Program-made: the position numbers and the translations under genes | In this document: one piece after another, positions 12,688 through 30,129 of the stretch | Numbering within the stretch: the stretch's first letter is position 1 | Layout: each line of letters starts with the position of its first letter | DNA from: Syngnathus acus | Lineage: Eukaryota; Chordata; Actinopteri; Syngnathiformes; Syngnathidae | Direction: 5' to 3' | Length of the DNA stretch: 64,000 nt | Assembly: GCF_901709675.1 (NCBI RefSeq) | Contig: NC_051092.1 | Span: 14,546,991 to 14,610,990, forward strand | The notes under the pieces: generated by a model | Told to the model about the DNA's origin: nothing | The model's database searches: none | The model's input: only the letters and a program-made list of their open reading frames with translations

Positions 12688-13359
12688 CAGTGCCGGCTCT
12701 ACGCAGGGGCAAGAGGCGTTGCCCCCTCAAACAGATGTCCTGCCCCCTCGAATCAAACTTTTAGAAGTGAAAGATCCGCTGATAGAAACACACTTTAATC
12801 AGCCCCCTCTCTTCTCTCATGTCGGTGCAGTGTGTGTCCTCACACAGCCTGCTGTCAGGACTCCGCGCCCCTCCGTAAACATCCAATCACTGTGAGTATG
12901 CAAATGAGGCAAGACGCCGCCAGAGAGTGTCAAGTTAGCGCGGTAGGAGTTGGAAGAAGCAGTAAAAACTCCACCAAACTCGTCGTAATGACCCATGATA
13001 TAACTAATGATTAACGACAACTCAAATAATAGTTAATATAACATTTATATTATATGTTCCCCCCCTGAGAGATTGCCACCTTATTGTGGTCAGGGGGTTT
13101 GCGTGCCTCAGTGACCCTAAGAGCAATACCAGCAGAAGCTTTAATCTTCAGGTGGGACACCCAAGCTGGACAGGTCTTAGTGTAGAGGCCTGACAGAGTG
13201 CAATCCACTTCTCCAGGTTGAGATCTGGACACACAGCTAACAACTGCCGTGAAGAAAACACTAACAGTGTTAAAAATGTGTAAAAAAAAAAAAAAAAGAA
13301 CATGCCCCCTTCACATTTCTGACTCTCCCCTCTTATGTGCATTCCTAGAACCGGCCCTG
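12688..13359. mobile_element. hAT-like non-autonomous element abutting the LINE
   Basis: The termini form an imperfect inverted repeat: CAGTGCCGGCTCTACG at the left, and CAGGGCCGGTTCTAGG when the right end is read in reverse. CAG-starting ends of this kind are usual for hAT elements. The interior has runs of GCCCCCT-like sequence and an A15 tract at about 13281 but no coding capacity. Flanking octamers (AACATATT and TATCAAAT) do not match, so the exact boundaries or class are uncertain. Confidence 0.45.
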
Positions 13360-14367
13360 TATCAAATGTTTACTGTTGTTCTCCAGACATTCTGTGTTCA
13401 GGTCTGGCAGGTGGAGCAGAATATATCACTCGATTTCAGCGAAGTTACGCAACGGCGCATTTTCAAATCCTCCCACGAATGACGGACTTTGGTCTGGGTG
13501 CGCGTTCATTCAACAGGCGTCTCTTGCCAATGCTTTCATTGTACTTAATGCTTGCGACTTAATCGTGCCCGCCCGCGTAATCATGTTCACTTCCGTGCAG
13601 AAATACAAAGTTGTACGTTGATCCCGAATGAGTCCCGATGGCTTGATAAGGAGCTCAGGTCCCTAATGGAGTGGGAAGGAGTGGCCCGCTCGGTGTGAAT
13701 AGCACCCTCGTGACTGGAGCAAGTGCAAATTAACACTTTGCTCGGGTAATAAAATGCAACATTGTGAATTGTAATCGCCGCTGGGGGGGGTTTTTCTTTA
13801 AAAATGACGTGCCTCCTTACCCTTGCAATTGAATTGCAATTGTGACATTGGACCAAGTTGTGCTTTAAAACGAGTCGCGGATACAATACATCTTTATTTA
13901 TATTGCGCTGCACGTCGTCTTTCGTCATAAAGCGTTCAGAAAACGTCTTAAGCAGTAATCGACGAAAGAAGAGATTTAAAGTCAATTCAAAGGATGTCGC
14001 AACACTGCAAATCTGACATGCATTTTTAAAATAATAATTAATAGAGGGCGGTAACTGAATATTCAGCGTATCTTTTGAATTTAGTCGCTGTCTTTTCTGC
14101 AGCATTTGCAACCGATGCCCTTCATTATTCACCCCACGTACTTCAATTATCAAGTTGGCGGTGATCCGAAAATAGTAGCCACGTTTCACAATAAAATCAG
14201 GTTAACTAATTTTCGTCTATGCAACGCGAATCGATTGATTTTAATCTGTTGTTGATTGATTGAGACAGAAATGCAACTACAAACATTGGAGTCATTTTGT
14301 AACCCGCATAATTCGAGAAAAGGCTGTCTTTTGAGCCGGTCTATCTTATTTTGAAAGCAAACATCCG
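13360..14367. other. Intergenic DNA between repeats and ckmt1
   Basis: No coding homology was recognised. A 200-codon minus-strand open frame (13587-14189) has unremarkable composition and no motif, and I treat it as chance. The 14368-14547 segment may be ckmt1 leader sequence; a possible 3' splice site (CCTTCACAG) lies at about 14432-14440. Confidence 0.4.
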
Positions 14368-14547
14368 GTGTTGCTCTTGTGCCTCCACTTTGAGCTTGAC
14401 GGTGTCTATTTTCTTCTCCTGGACTTTGGTTCCTTCACAGGCTCCATCAGCACCAACGCTCACATCCACTTGACCTTCTCGCCCTCCTCCCCCGTCTCCG
14501 TATTCACAACTCACCTCTTATTTAGCCCTATTCCGTATTTTGGAAAG

Positions 14548-18796
<4,249 letters not shown>

Positions 18797-20520
18797 AGTA
18801 CCTTCCCCCCACTAAGCACACTTGCACCCCCCCCCCCCCCCCCCCCCCAATTCACACCTTACCTCCTTGACACAGCCCCAGCCTGTGGCCATCAATATCG
18901 ACATGAGATATCGATGTCAATATTTCATTTTGTGCTCCTTCATAGCTAATACAGAATAAGCCCCTCCTCTTCTTATATAATCCAAATATTTAAATGTCCT
19001 GACACTCTGGAGCCGCACAAACGCTGAGCTAGGCTTCAGTGGGATTCATTTGAATGTAATCATTGGAAGTAAGAAAGTCCACAAGCCAAGATGGCCGCCC
19101 TCCCACTGAAACCGACCCGGTTTGGCTCTGCCCCCCCCCCCCCCCCTTGAGCATGCCACCTCCTCCTCCGTGGTGCTCATGCGACTCATCACATCACTTG
19201 AAGTGGATCGGAATGTGACTCTCAAAATGTCCAAGTTCTGTATTAAGCCGTGGAAGCAATATCATAGCAGCTCATCACTGAATGTCACACCTGTGTCTTT
19301 TATTAAACAAATCATCTATTTAGCAGGAAGGATGATGTCTCCTGACTTTGTTTTTCTTCACTTTGGGAAGCCATCAAATGAAGTAAATTTTGAAGACAAT
19401 TGGATAACATCTCTTTGGAAAAATACTTCCTATTCTGACATTATCGTTTAGCATTTAGCAACTTGTGAGGCGCACAACATGTTATTGTCTGGACGTGGAC
19501 AACAACGCGTACAGTGTTTTTGTGGAGACATAAAGCATTGGAGGGGCTTAACGGCAACCATGACATCAGCATCTTTCCCCTCCTCCTTGTTCCACATTAT
19601 GATAAGAGGAGCCAGCAGGTTGCCATGGCAACCACTTCACTGGGGGCTCCGATGGGGGTAGGAAAGAATAGAGCACTGTATGGTGACAAAGGAGGAAAAA
19701 AAATTGGAATTACAGAACATGCTGAAGCCAACAGTGTGTGGATTTAAAAACTATTTCAAATTTGTCTTGTTTTGGCATCCGGCAAAAATATTTAAAATAT
19801 TCAGTTGCATTTGAGCCTTCTGCTGGAGTTCCATGTTTACTGTAAATTAGAAGGTTGCAACTGGATTGCGCATTTCCTGTCATAAATAAGCTGGTGCAGT
19901 GAACTTTGCAATTGAGAGTGCCCTCTGCTGGCAAGTTGATGCAATTTCAGGTTAGTCACAACAGGAAATCGAGGATAGCTTTCACTGCAGCTCCTGCAGT
20001 TATAGTTTATCTCGGGACAACTACAATGATTATACATAATTGATTATATATTTTGAGGATCGATTATGGGACAATACTTTGGAAGGGGAACAGAAAAAAG
20101 AAAGCCTTCAAGAGGCGCAGTGATCAATCACATACATTTAAGACCATTCATGTTTATTAAGGGTTAAAAAGGTTGAATTTCAACTGTTTTACTGCTTCTC
20201 ATGTTGGGCTTCGACGATGCTGAGCTAGAAGGGGCAAATACGTCAGCTTGTTCAGGACATATGATGATTGCATGCAACGTCGTAATATTGCGACAAGGGA
20301 ACTGGGAATAGCATTTCTCAGCTCGTAAAAAAACAAATGACAATCAGATGTTCTGCGTTCATAACACACGTTCTGATGTTTTCAGAAAGTAAACCTCATG
20401 CAAATGGGTTGAAAAATGAGAAGTAAAATTTCATTGTCAATGCATTGACTTTGATGAGAAGGTTGTCCCTCCCAACATGGCCGCTATGTTGGCACATCGT
20501 ATAGCGGGTTGCTAAAACGC
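18797..20520. other. ckmt1 3' region and intergenic DNA
   Basis: Contains poly-C tracts at 18826-18848 and 19132-19146, both likely slippage-prone. No further coding homology was recognised and no clear canonical poly(A) signal is close to the stop codon. A local CpG-richer segment begins near 20515, leading into the pdia3 promoter. Confidence 0.45.
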
Positions 20521-20589
20521 GCTATCCGTGGTTAAAGGTCTTTCAGTGAACGCTCGTCATAATGACTTAAGGCGTGCGATGAAATCGCG

Positions 20590-20700
20590 CTCCGATTGGT
20601 CGCCTCTCGACGAAGAGCCGGTGTGCTGCCCTCCGATTGGCTGATAGTGGTGAGTGACACAACCACCCGACCAACGGCGGGCTGCCACAGTGTGATAAGG
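20590..20700 (+). promoter_or_regulatory. pdia3 promoter: inverted CCAAT boxes and an ERSE-like motif
   Basis: Two ATTGG (inverted CCAAT) motifs lie at about 20595-20599 and 20635-20639. At 20671-20689 the sequence reads CCAAC, nine bases, CCACA. This matches the spacing of the ER stress response element (CCAAT-N9-CCACG, bound by NF-Y plus ATF6) with one mismatch in each half. The position about 180-195 bp before the ATG of an ER chaperone gene supports a role; function is inferred. Confidence 0.4.
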
Positions 20701-20865
20701 AGCGGCGACGAGGCCTGTTTCAGCATCTTCCCTGCCTCCTCCGTCTTTTTATTTCGAGCTGCAGCCCGGAGCGAACCATCACCCCAAGAACCTCGTCTTC
20801 TTCCCCCTTTCACGGTGTTATTTGCAATCCAGTTCGGAAGACTTGTTGAACCGGCACCGAGTGCG

Positions 20866-22984
20866 ATGCTGAGGCTTATCTTCCTGGCCGCGCTTGCCGG
20901 GTTCTCCCGAGCCAGCGACGTGCTCGAATTCACCGACGACGACTTTGACAGCGGCATTCAGAATCTGGATCTCATCCTCGTGGAATTCTATGCGCCTTGG
21001 TGAGAATTGTAAAGACCGACCCCCACATTCACTAGAAAGAGTGAACCGTTAGTAAACTTAATGGCTACGCTAGCTTGTTTTTCGCGTTAAACGTCTAAAT
21101 TGACCCAATGTGCAGCTTGCCTACAATGTTTCTAACAATGCCTGTTTTAATGCACATATTCACTTCACACTTGTGTTGCAGGGAGTTGTTTATTTTTTTA
21201 TGGTTAAGGAAAAAGGCTCGTGATGAAGTGTTGGCATGCTAGCAGGCTAACAAGAGACGAAAGTCACACTGCAATAAAACCATGTACCCAAATAGAGGAT
21301 TTACGTATATAATAGTTCACATAAGCGGAGCCGTATTTTTTTTTTTTATGACGTTCACGTGATTGTTTAAGGGCAGTTTCCACGTTGTTTTTGTACTTTT
21401 AAGCACCGTTTCGCATGCACTAGGAAGTTGGAGGCGTGACTGCTCGCTGTTGTAATGCTCCGATTGGACGGTGAAGTTTGGGTGGCTGCCTCTTATTGGC
21501 TCATACAAATTGCGACGTGTTTCTCAGAACCGAAACGTAAAAGGTTTTTAAAAGCGAAACAAAATGTTTTTGTTGTTTTTTCAAAGAAACGTCACACAAG
21601 AACTTAAAACCACATAGAAAAAAAAATGGTGATGTGCTGTATTCACAAGTCTTTTGAGTATTGAGAACCAAGTACATTGTGGGTCAGAGAGAGAGAGGGA
21701 AAAAAAAGGCTAAATAATGCATAAAGCGACCAACTTGTTAATTTTAAGGTGTTAAAAACAATTAAGTGTTAGGCCATAAAAATCAATGTTAAAAATAGAA
21801 TGGTCAAGTATTACTGTTTAAGACCATTATTTAAAAAAAGTACTAAAAGTATGTCAAAAGAAAAACGGCAGCAAGAGCTCATCTGAAAGGACTATGAACT
21901 GAACCATAGGGTCAGACAAATGTAAAAATGACAATTTCTTGGTGTCTTGTCTGGCCTTGAGTAAGGCACCTCACCCAGTACCTTGAAATCTTGCCTTGCG
22001 TTCCTGCATGTATGTGATCTGGCTTTATAAACATTTCCAGGCAAGCAAACACTTTGTTCAGTCTTATTTACCAAGCAGAGAGCAGATTAGTTCTAATGTC
22101 TCCTCTGTCCTTTCAAGGTGTGGTCATTGCAAACGCCTCGCCCCTGAGTACGAGGCAGCGGCCACACGTCTCAAAGGCATCGTCCCTCTGGCCAAGGTAC
22201 CTGACAGGACAATTGCTGATTTAACTTTTATTCAAACTCTTGTGGTCTGTTTAACACTTGATATTTTTTTCTGCCCAGGTTGACTGCACAGCTCACAGTA
22301 GTACTTGCAGCAAATTCGGAGTCAACGGCTACCCAACCCTGAAGATCTTCAGGAGCGGAGAAGTCTCGGGGCCCTATGATGGCCCCAGATCTGCAGGTGC
22401 GATTTTACAGCAACTACCAAGGCGAACTGCATTGCTCACCAACAGACTGGACTGTGAGGCTCTGAGCATTTTTTCGTATTCTTAGACTTTTTTTTTTTTT
22501 CCTGTATCTCCTAGATGGGATTGTGAGTTTCCTGAAGAAGCAGGCCGGCCCCGCCTCTGTGGAGCTCACCACTGAGGGGGATTTTGAGAAGTTCATTGCA
22601 GACAAAGACGCCAGCGTTGTTGGTGAGTCCACCCCTTAAACACCGGCAAACAGTTGGTGAGCAATTTTGCTCTCAACAGGAAAAAAAACAAACCATGACA
22701 TGTTAACCAACAGTGAAAGTTGGAAGCCATCTCATTCTCTGGGTTTGCCGTTCTTCCCGCTCCCCTCCAGGCTTCTTTGCCGACAACAGTAGCCCAGCAT
22801 ACACGGAATTCCAGAATGCCGCCAAGGACCTGAGGGAGAACTACCGCTTCGCCCACACCAGCGTGGAGGCACTCCTCAAGAGCCAAGGCGTGGACGGAGA
22901 GTGAGTACGCGCCCACCCGCCTCCTTCACCCCACTTAACGCTCATCACACCAATGTTCAACTGTCACCACTCTTTCTTTCTGTT

Positions 22985-23021
<37 letters not shown>

Positions 23022-24547
23022 ATTTTTCAGAGGAGTCATCCTGTTCCGCCCGCCCCGACTCAGCAATAAATTTGAAGACGGCTCGGTCAAATTCAGCGGA
23101 GAGAAATGCACCAAAAACACAATCAAAACATTTATCAAGGACAGCGTGTATGTACTTTGTCAGAAATGACTTTTTTTTTTTTTTTTTTCCGCAAGCACAA
23201 ATGTTGGACTTCACCCTAAAACTGCTAAGCGCTCACAACGTGATGTCCTTCATTCAGCTTTGGCATCTGCCCGCACATGACTGACGACAACAAAGATCAG
23301 CTGAGGGGGAAAGACCTGCTGGTGGCCTACTATGATGTGGATTATGACAAAAATCCAAAAGGCTCCAACTACTGGAGGAACAGGTACAGTAATCCCCTTT
23401 TCCAAGGTTGACCGTCACGGTGAGCCTCCTTGGTGTGTCCGCAGGGTGATGAAGGTGGCCAAGAGCTTTTTGGACCAGGGCAAGGAGCTCCGTTTCGCCG
23501 TGGCCAGCAAGCAGTCGTTCAGCCACGACTTGTCGGAGTTCGGCCTGGACGCCCAAGGAGAGGTCCCCGTGGTGGCCATGCGCACTGCTGGCGGAGACAA
23601 ATATGTCATGACCGAGGAGTTCACGTAAGTCAAGTTGGACCCGGCATACATCGATGAGTTGTGCTTATTTCCCGTCGGGTGTCCAAAACAGTCGCGACGG
23701 AAAAGCTCTGGAGAGCTTCCTGCGGGACTACTTTGACGGCAAACTGAAGCGCTACCTCAAGTCTGAGCCCATCCCGGAGAACAACGACGGACCCGTCAAG
23801 GTGAGCCTGTTACGAAAGCTGACAGCCCCCCTCCCCCACTCCTCCCGGTCGATATGAGCGCCGCTTTCACATGCTCACCAATTGTGCGTTTTTAGATTTT
23901 GGTGGCCGAGAACTTTGACGCCATCGCGAACGACGACAGCAAAGACGCGCTTATCGAGTTCTACGCTCCGTGGTGCGGTCACTGCAAGAGCCTGGAGCCC
24001 AAATACACGGAGCTGGCAGAGAAGGTTGTCACACGCAACAACTCTACTCAAACCCGGTTACAGTTGACACGTGATTCTAAAGCGCCGCCTGGTGTCTCAT
24101 TCAGCTCGCCAACGATCCCAACCTGGTCATCGCCAAGATGGACGCCACAGCCAATGACGTGCCGTCACCTTATGAAGTCAGCGGGTGAGTCCAGGGCAAA
24201 ATTCCAGAACGTGAATAAAAAGCGCAAAACGACTTTGTAGCATGACCTAAAACTTTTGTGATCTTAGATTCCCAACAATCTACTTTGCGCCAGCTGGTAG
24301 TAAGATGCAACCAAAGAAATACGAGGTGCGTATTGCAGACGGCACCAAATTTGATCAGGATGGAAATGTTCAAGTCGCTCACTGAAAAGAAATGTGGCAA
24401 TCGGGCGAGTGCTAATGATGTGTTGTGGCGTTGCAGGGAGGCCGTGAGGTGAGCGACTTTATCGCCTTCCTGAAGAGGGAAGCGTCCAACCCAGTGATCG
24501 TGCAGGAGGAGCCCGAAAAGAAGAGGATATACGAAGGCGACCTATAA
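20866..24547 (+). CDS. pdia3: Protein disulfide-isomerase A3 (ERp57)
   Basis: ER thiol-disulfide oxidoreductase that works with calnexin/calreticulin on glycoproteins and in MHC class I loading. Exons: 20866-20999, 22118-22196, 22279-22396, 22515-22622, 22771-22900, 23031-23147, 23258-23383, 23445-23624, 23692-23800, 23896-24024, 24105-24184, 24268-24325, 24437-24547. They join to 492 residues. An N-terminal signal peptide ([16 protein letters not shown]) is followed by the a domain with APWCGHCKR (active site split by intron 1), b and b' domains ([44 protein letters not shown]) and the a' domain with APWCGHCKS. The tail after the a' domain is short and ends KKRIYEGDL, instead of the long lysine-rich tail with QEDL usual in mammals. 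Intron 10 has an atypical GTTGTC donor. A (CTTT)n tract precedes exon 6. The gene lies 1 kb upstream of ppib on the same strand. Confidence 0.95.
21000..22117 (+). other. pdia3 intron 1
   Basis: A 1118-bp intron that interrupts the first CGHC active-site region (TG|G of the tryptophan codon). AT-rich, with a T11 tract at about 21337 and A-rich tracts later. No genes or recognised repeats inside. Confidence 0.7.
22973..23021 (+). repeat. (TTTC)n microsatellite in pdia3 intron 5
   Basis: About eleven TTTC units run almost directly into the 3' splice site of exon 6 (CATTTTTCAG at 23021-23030). It effectively supplies the polypyrimidine tract, so length variation here could influence splicing. 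Confidence 0.85.
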
Positions 24548-24935
24548 GCATAAAAGAAAAAAAATCCCAAAGTGGGAACACGACATCCTCGCTGCAAGTT
24601 AGAGATTTTTTTTTTTTTTATTGTTTAGGGGAATCGACAGGAGAGGCGTAAATTATATTCCACTGTCTTAGTGAACTACAAAATGCTCTGAAGCCAAGTT
24701 GGCGGGGTCCCCTACCCATACTGTGGAAGAAGTGGGGCTGTTTCTTTGGAATAAAGAGGGGACCACTTTTTCAAATTTTAGGATTTTTTTGTTTCAAGTC
24801 CTGCAGCTTGAGCTGCGCGGCATCCGACATCACTCTTGTTTTTGTTTTATTTGTTGTCACGGGGTGGGGGGGGGGCGTTAATTGTGAATGCCTTCTTTTT
24901 GGTTGTCTGTTTTTGTACATTTGGAAGGATTGTGA

Positions 24936-24941
24936 AATAAA
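24936..24941 (+). terminator. Probable pdia3 poly(A) signal AATAAA
   Basis: The hexamer lies about 390 bp downstream of the stop codon; an alternative GGAATAAAG lies nearer, at about 24749. Either could be used. Confidence 0.45.
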
Positions 24942-25303
24942 AAGGCCCCCACAAAATCAAAAGAACTTTGTCAAAGCGCCACTACCGAAGCACGTTTTTC
25001 CGGAAGATTGCTACCGAATCAACGCCAAGTGAATATTTACAATTATGCTATCTAGTGCATAAATTAACAGCTTTTTTTTTTTTTAGATTAGGTTAGTGCC
25101 ACCAAGGTTTCTCTTTATTCTAGACATGTACCAAAAATTTTAAATCTCAACTGTGATTTGTAAATGTTAACAAAAGAGAAATATAATTTTTTTTTTAAAA
25201 TATCCTATTAAATATAATCAGTTTGAAGTAATAAAATAGAAATAGAAAATATAACTGCTTTGGACGCGTGAAACCCTTTAAAACGCAGCTCACGCGTCTG
25301 CAT

Positions 25304-25456
25304 CCAATTGGCTGAAGAATTAACCAATCAGAGCGCTGCGCGTCGCTTCTTCATCACGCGCAGCTGCACTTGGGGAAAAGTGAGTGGCCTCCCCGACGCA
25401 GTCCCCACCCCGGATATTGTACCCCTTTCCCCGGCCTGCACTCTCAGAATATAAAG
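25304..25456 (+). promoter_or_regulatory. ppib promoter: CCAAT boxes and TATA-like box
   Basis: CCAAT motifs occur at 25304-25308 and 25324-25328, and a TATA-like AATATAAAG at 25448-25456. The latter is about 45 bp before the initiator ATG at 25502, so the leader would be very short. The second CCAAT is followed nine bases later by GCGCG, only a weak ERSE resemblance. Confidence 0.5.
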
Positions 25457-25501
25457 CTACCAGGGTTGCGCTTCACTGTCTGGCCACTCTGTTTTTCGTT
25501 G

Positions 25502-27867
<2,366 letters not shown>

Positions 27868-28041
27868 GAGGAACCGTCAGGGGATTTGATCGCGTGGTGG
27901 AGGAGACGGACGCTTGTTGGGCCCTCGAAGGACCGCCACTGCCAGAGGCCCGGCCACACCATCAAGCATTCCAAGGTGCACTGGTGAATCTTTTTTTTTC
28001 CCCCTTTGAATTTTGTTGGGGGAAAAGAAGGAAATCCTTCA

Positions 28042-28047
28042 AATAAA
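28042..28047 (+). terminator. ppib poly(A) signal AATAAA
   Basis: The hexamer lies 175 bp after the ppib stop, followed by a GT/T-rich stretch (TTTTGTTAATT...), the usual downstream element composition. Confidence 0.7.
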
Positions 28048-28089
28048 GCTTCGAGGTTTTGTTAATTAAATTTTTGTGAATTTTCTTGT

Positions 28090-29949
28090 GTAATTTTCTC
28101 TGACCACCTGGGGGGAGTCATTGTCCTACGAATAGCTTTGCAATGTCCGGTTTCCGATGCAGCCACCAGGAGGCAGTATTTAGGCATAATTATTGCAACC
28201 TGCTAGTTTGCAGCTTGCAGAATGCTGTAAATTCTGAGCAATTCTGCCCGGCAACAGCATCTGTTACACACACACACATGCTCGCCGCATTAGCATTCTA
28301 AGCTCTCCTGTCTTCATATAAACATTTTTATTGTGACAGTTTGGGCAACTTATTAGTCCCAATCAAAGCATCCAGTAGTGGAAACAAATCTATCAAGTGT
28401 TTGCCTCAGTTTCCTGTCTTTGTCTCATTTTCCGTCTGCCTATATAACAGTCGCATGCATGTATTCTTTATCCTCTGTGACAAATCTTGCTGCAGCTTAA
28501 TGATGAGCCGTGACCATCTCATTTGTTCTCATGAAAATCAGAAAATCTTTTGTAAATCGCAACTAAAGTCGCTGCCGTTGGCCTAAATTCTTCTGATGGC
28601 TTTTGCAGCCATTGTGCCAGGAAGTGCGCTACGGTGTTTTGGCCAAATCCAGTCAGGCATCCAATGACTCACCGGGACGGGGAAAAAATATGGAAAGAAT
28701 TCCCGGGAATCTCTCAAAGCCTCGCTTGTTTAGACTGCGGCGATAGGGAGGATTGTGCGCTGAAACAGTGTTGTTGTTCACCTAGCGGCCCGCGCTGCGC
28801 GGGCCGGACATATCTGACATAGTTTTGCGCGCGAGCCTTTGTCACGTAGATTAAAGGGAACATTGCAGAGAATCACGGCAAACAAGCACCGCCGACGCAT
28901 CCCGGCACGACGCACCGCTTGCCGACTCAACCTGTCATTTACGCTTAGCCACGCAAATTCTTTTGGAACATTCTGTCCTTACAAATGACATGGTTGTTCA
29001 CCTGTGCTGTCGTCGCTCAAGCAGCTTTATGCACTTGTCGAAAGGCGTTTCTAGAGTCACGTCCACAAAGATAAGCTAAGACAATCAGTTGCAGGAAAAC
29101 GACCTGACAAGAGAATAGAAATGTACAATGCTCAGGGCGTAGCAGCGTGGGAAAGGTCAGCGTGGGAACCGGGCCTTGTTGTTTTGTCAATGACTTTGGG
29201 AAAGCGCGCTTTGACTCCAAAGGCCTCGGCGGCCGCGCCGCTTCGTCATTGTTCTCACGCTTCCTCTCGGCCTCCTTCGCCGGGCACTCGCTCACTTCTT
29301 TCCCTGGAAGGAGCCTCGGGGCGGTTCCCACGATCTGCCGGCCTTCCTTAGCATTAGCGACGGCTAATTTCGGTTTGCTCCCGCTGGGCCGGGCCATTGT
29401 CTTGCGTGGGAACCGGCGAAGCTTTTCTCACACGCTCGTTCGGACTTTGAGGTCACAAATTTCCACGATAAGGCGGGAAATGTCGTCTGCTTCCGCTCTC
29501 AAATGTACTTTTACGCCAAACGACCCAGTTTTTTTGGCTGAAGGCTTCATGCCAAGTCCTTGTGTGTTGTACAGAGATCATGTTGTGGTATGTAAAATAA
29601 TTTCAAACCCTTTGTCACCATTGTGACCTTTGACCTTGCCCAGCTTCCGCACTGTATTCAGTGGCCACACGCCAGCAGTAATGGCTTGTGCTTGAATAAT
29701 TGATGAACATGACTTGCCTTTTTTTTTTTTATTCCTTCCTATTCTCATCAATAAATCACCCACTGTAGTCCCTCAGTGGATTCCTTTGAAGCACACAACA
29801 TGGAGGACGCCTTTCGTCTCACCATTGGGCAGACTTACATCATCCCCCCGTGTCCTTCACGTGTTTGTGCCAGGAGAACATTTCTCCTTATTCATCTGCC
29901 AGATGGAGTTTGTTACTGCAAGACAGCCACAACATTTTTTAATCCTTAT
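28090..29949. other. Intergenic DNA after ppib, no gene found
   Basis: Contains a perfect GC-rich hairpin at 28786-28806 and a CpG-richer patch at about 29150-29420. Open frames there are short and lack homology that I recognise. A short CA run is at 28265-28277. Confidence 0.45.
28786..28806. repeat. Perfect 9-bp-stem GC hairpin
   Basis: CGGCCCGCG, a CTG loop, then CGCGGGCCG. It is an isolated, fully GC, perfect inverted repeat in otherwise average-composition DNA. No function assigned. Confidence 0.6.
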
Positions 29950-30121
29950 ACCGTAATTTTCGGACTATAAGTCGCACCGGAGTATAAGTCGCACCAGCCA
30001 TAAAATGCCCAAAAAAGTGAAAAAAACCCATATATATGTATATAAGTCGCTCCTGAGTATAAGTCGCCCCCCCACCCAAACTATGAAAAAAACCCGCGAC
30101 TTATAGTCCGAAAATTACGGT
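29950..30121. mobile_element. 172-bp MITE with ACCGTAATTTTCGG inverted ends
   Basis: The ends ACCGTAATTTTCGGACTATA (left) and its complement at the right (TATAGTCCGAAAATTACGGT) form a near-perfect inverted repeat of about 26 bp. Subterminal units of the form TATAAGTCGC recur several times between them. It is non-coding. The flanks are consistent with insertion at TA but this is not decisive. The same ends bound the larger degenerate element in ticrr intron 17. Confidence 0.85.
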
Positions 30122-30129
30122 AATCTTTT

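Noticed and set aside
13587-14189. 200-codon minus-strand frame
   Set aside because: No motif, no family resemblance, and composition of chance AT-rich translation.
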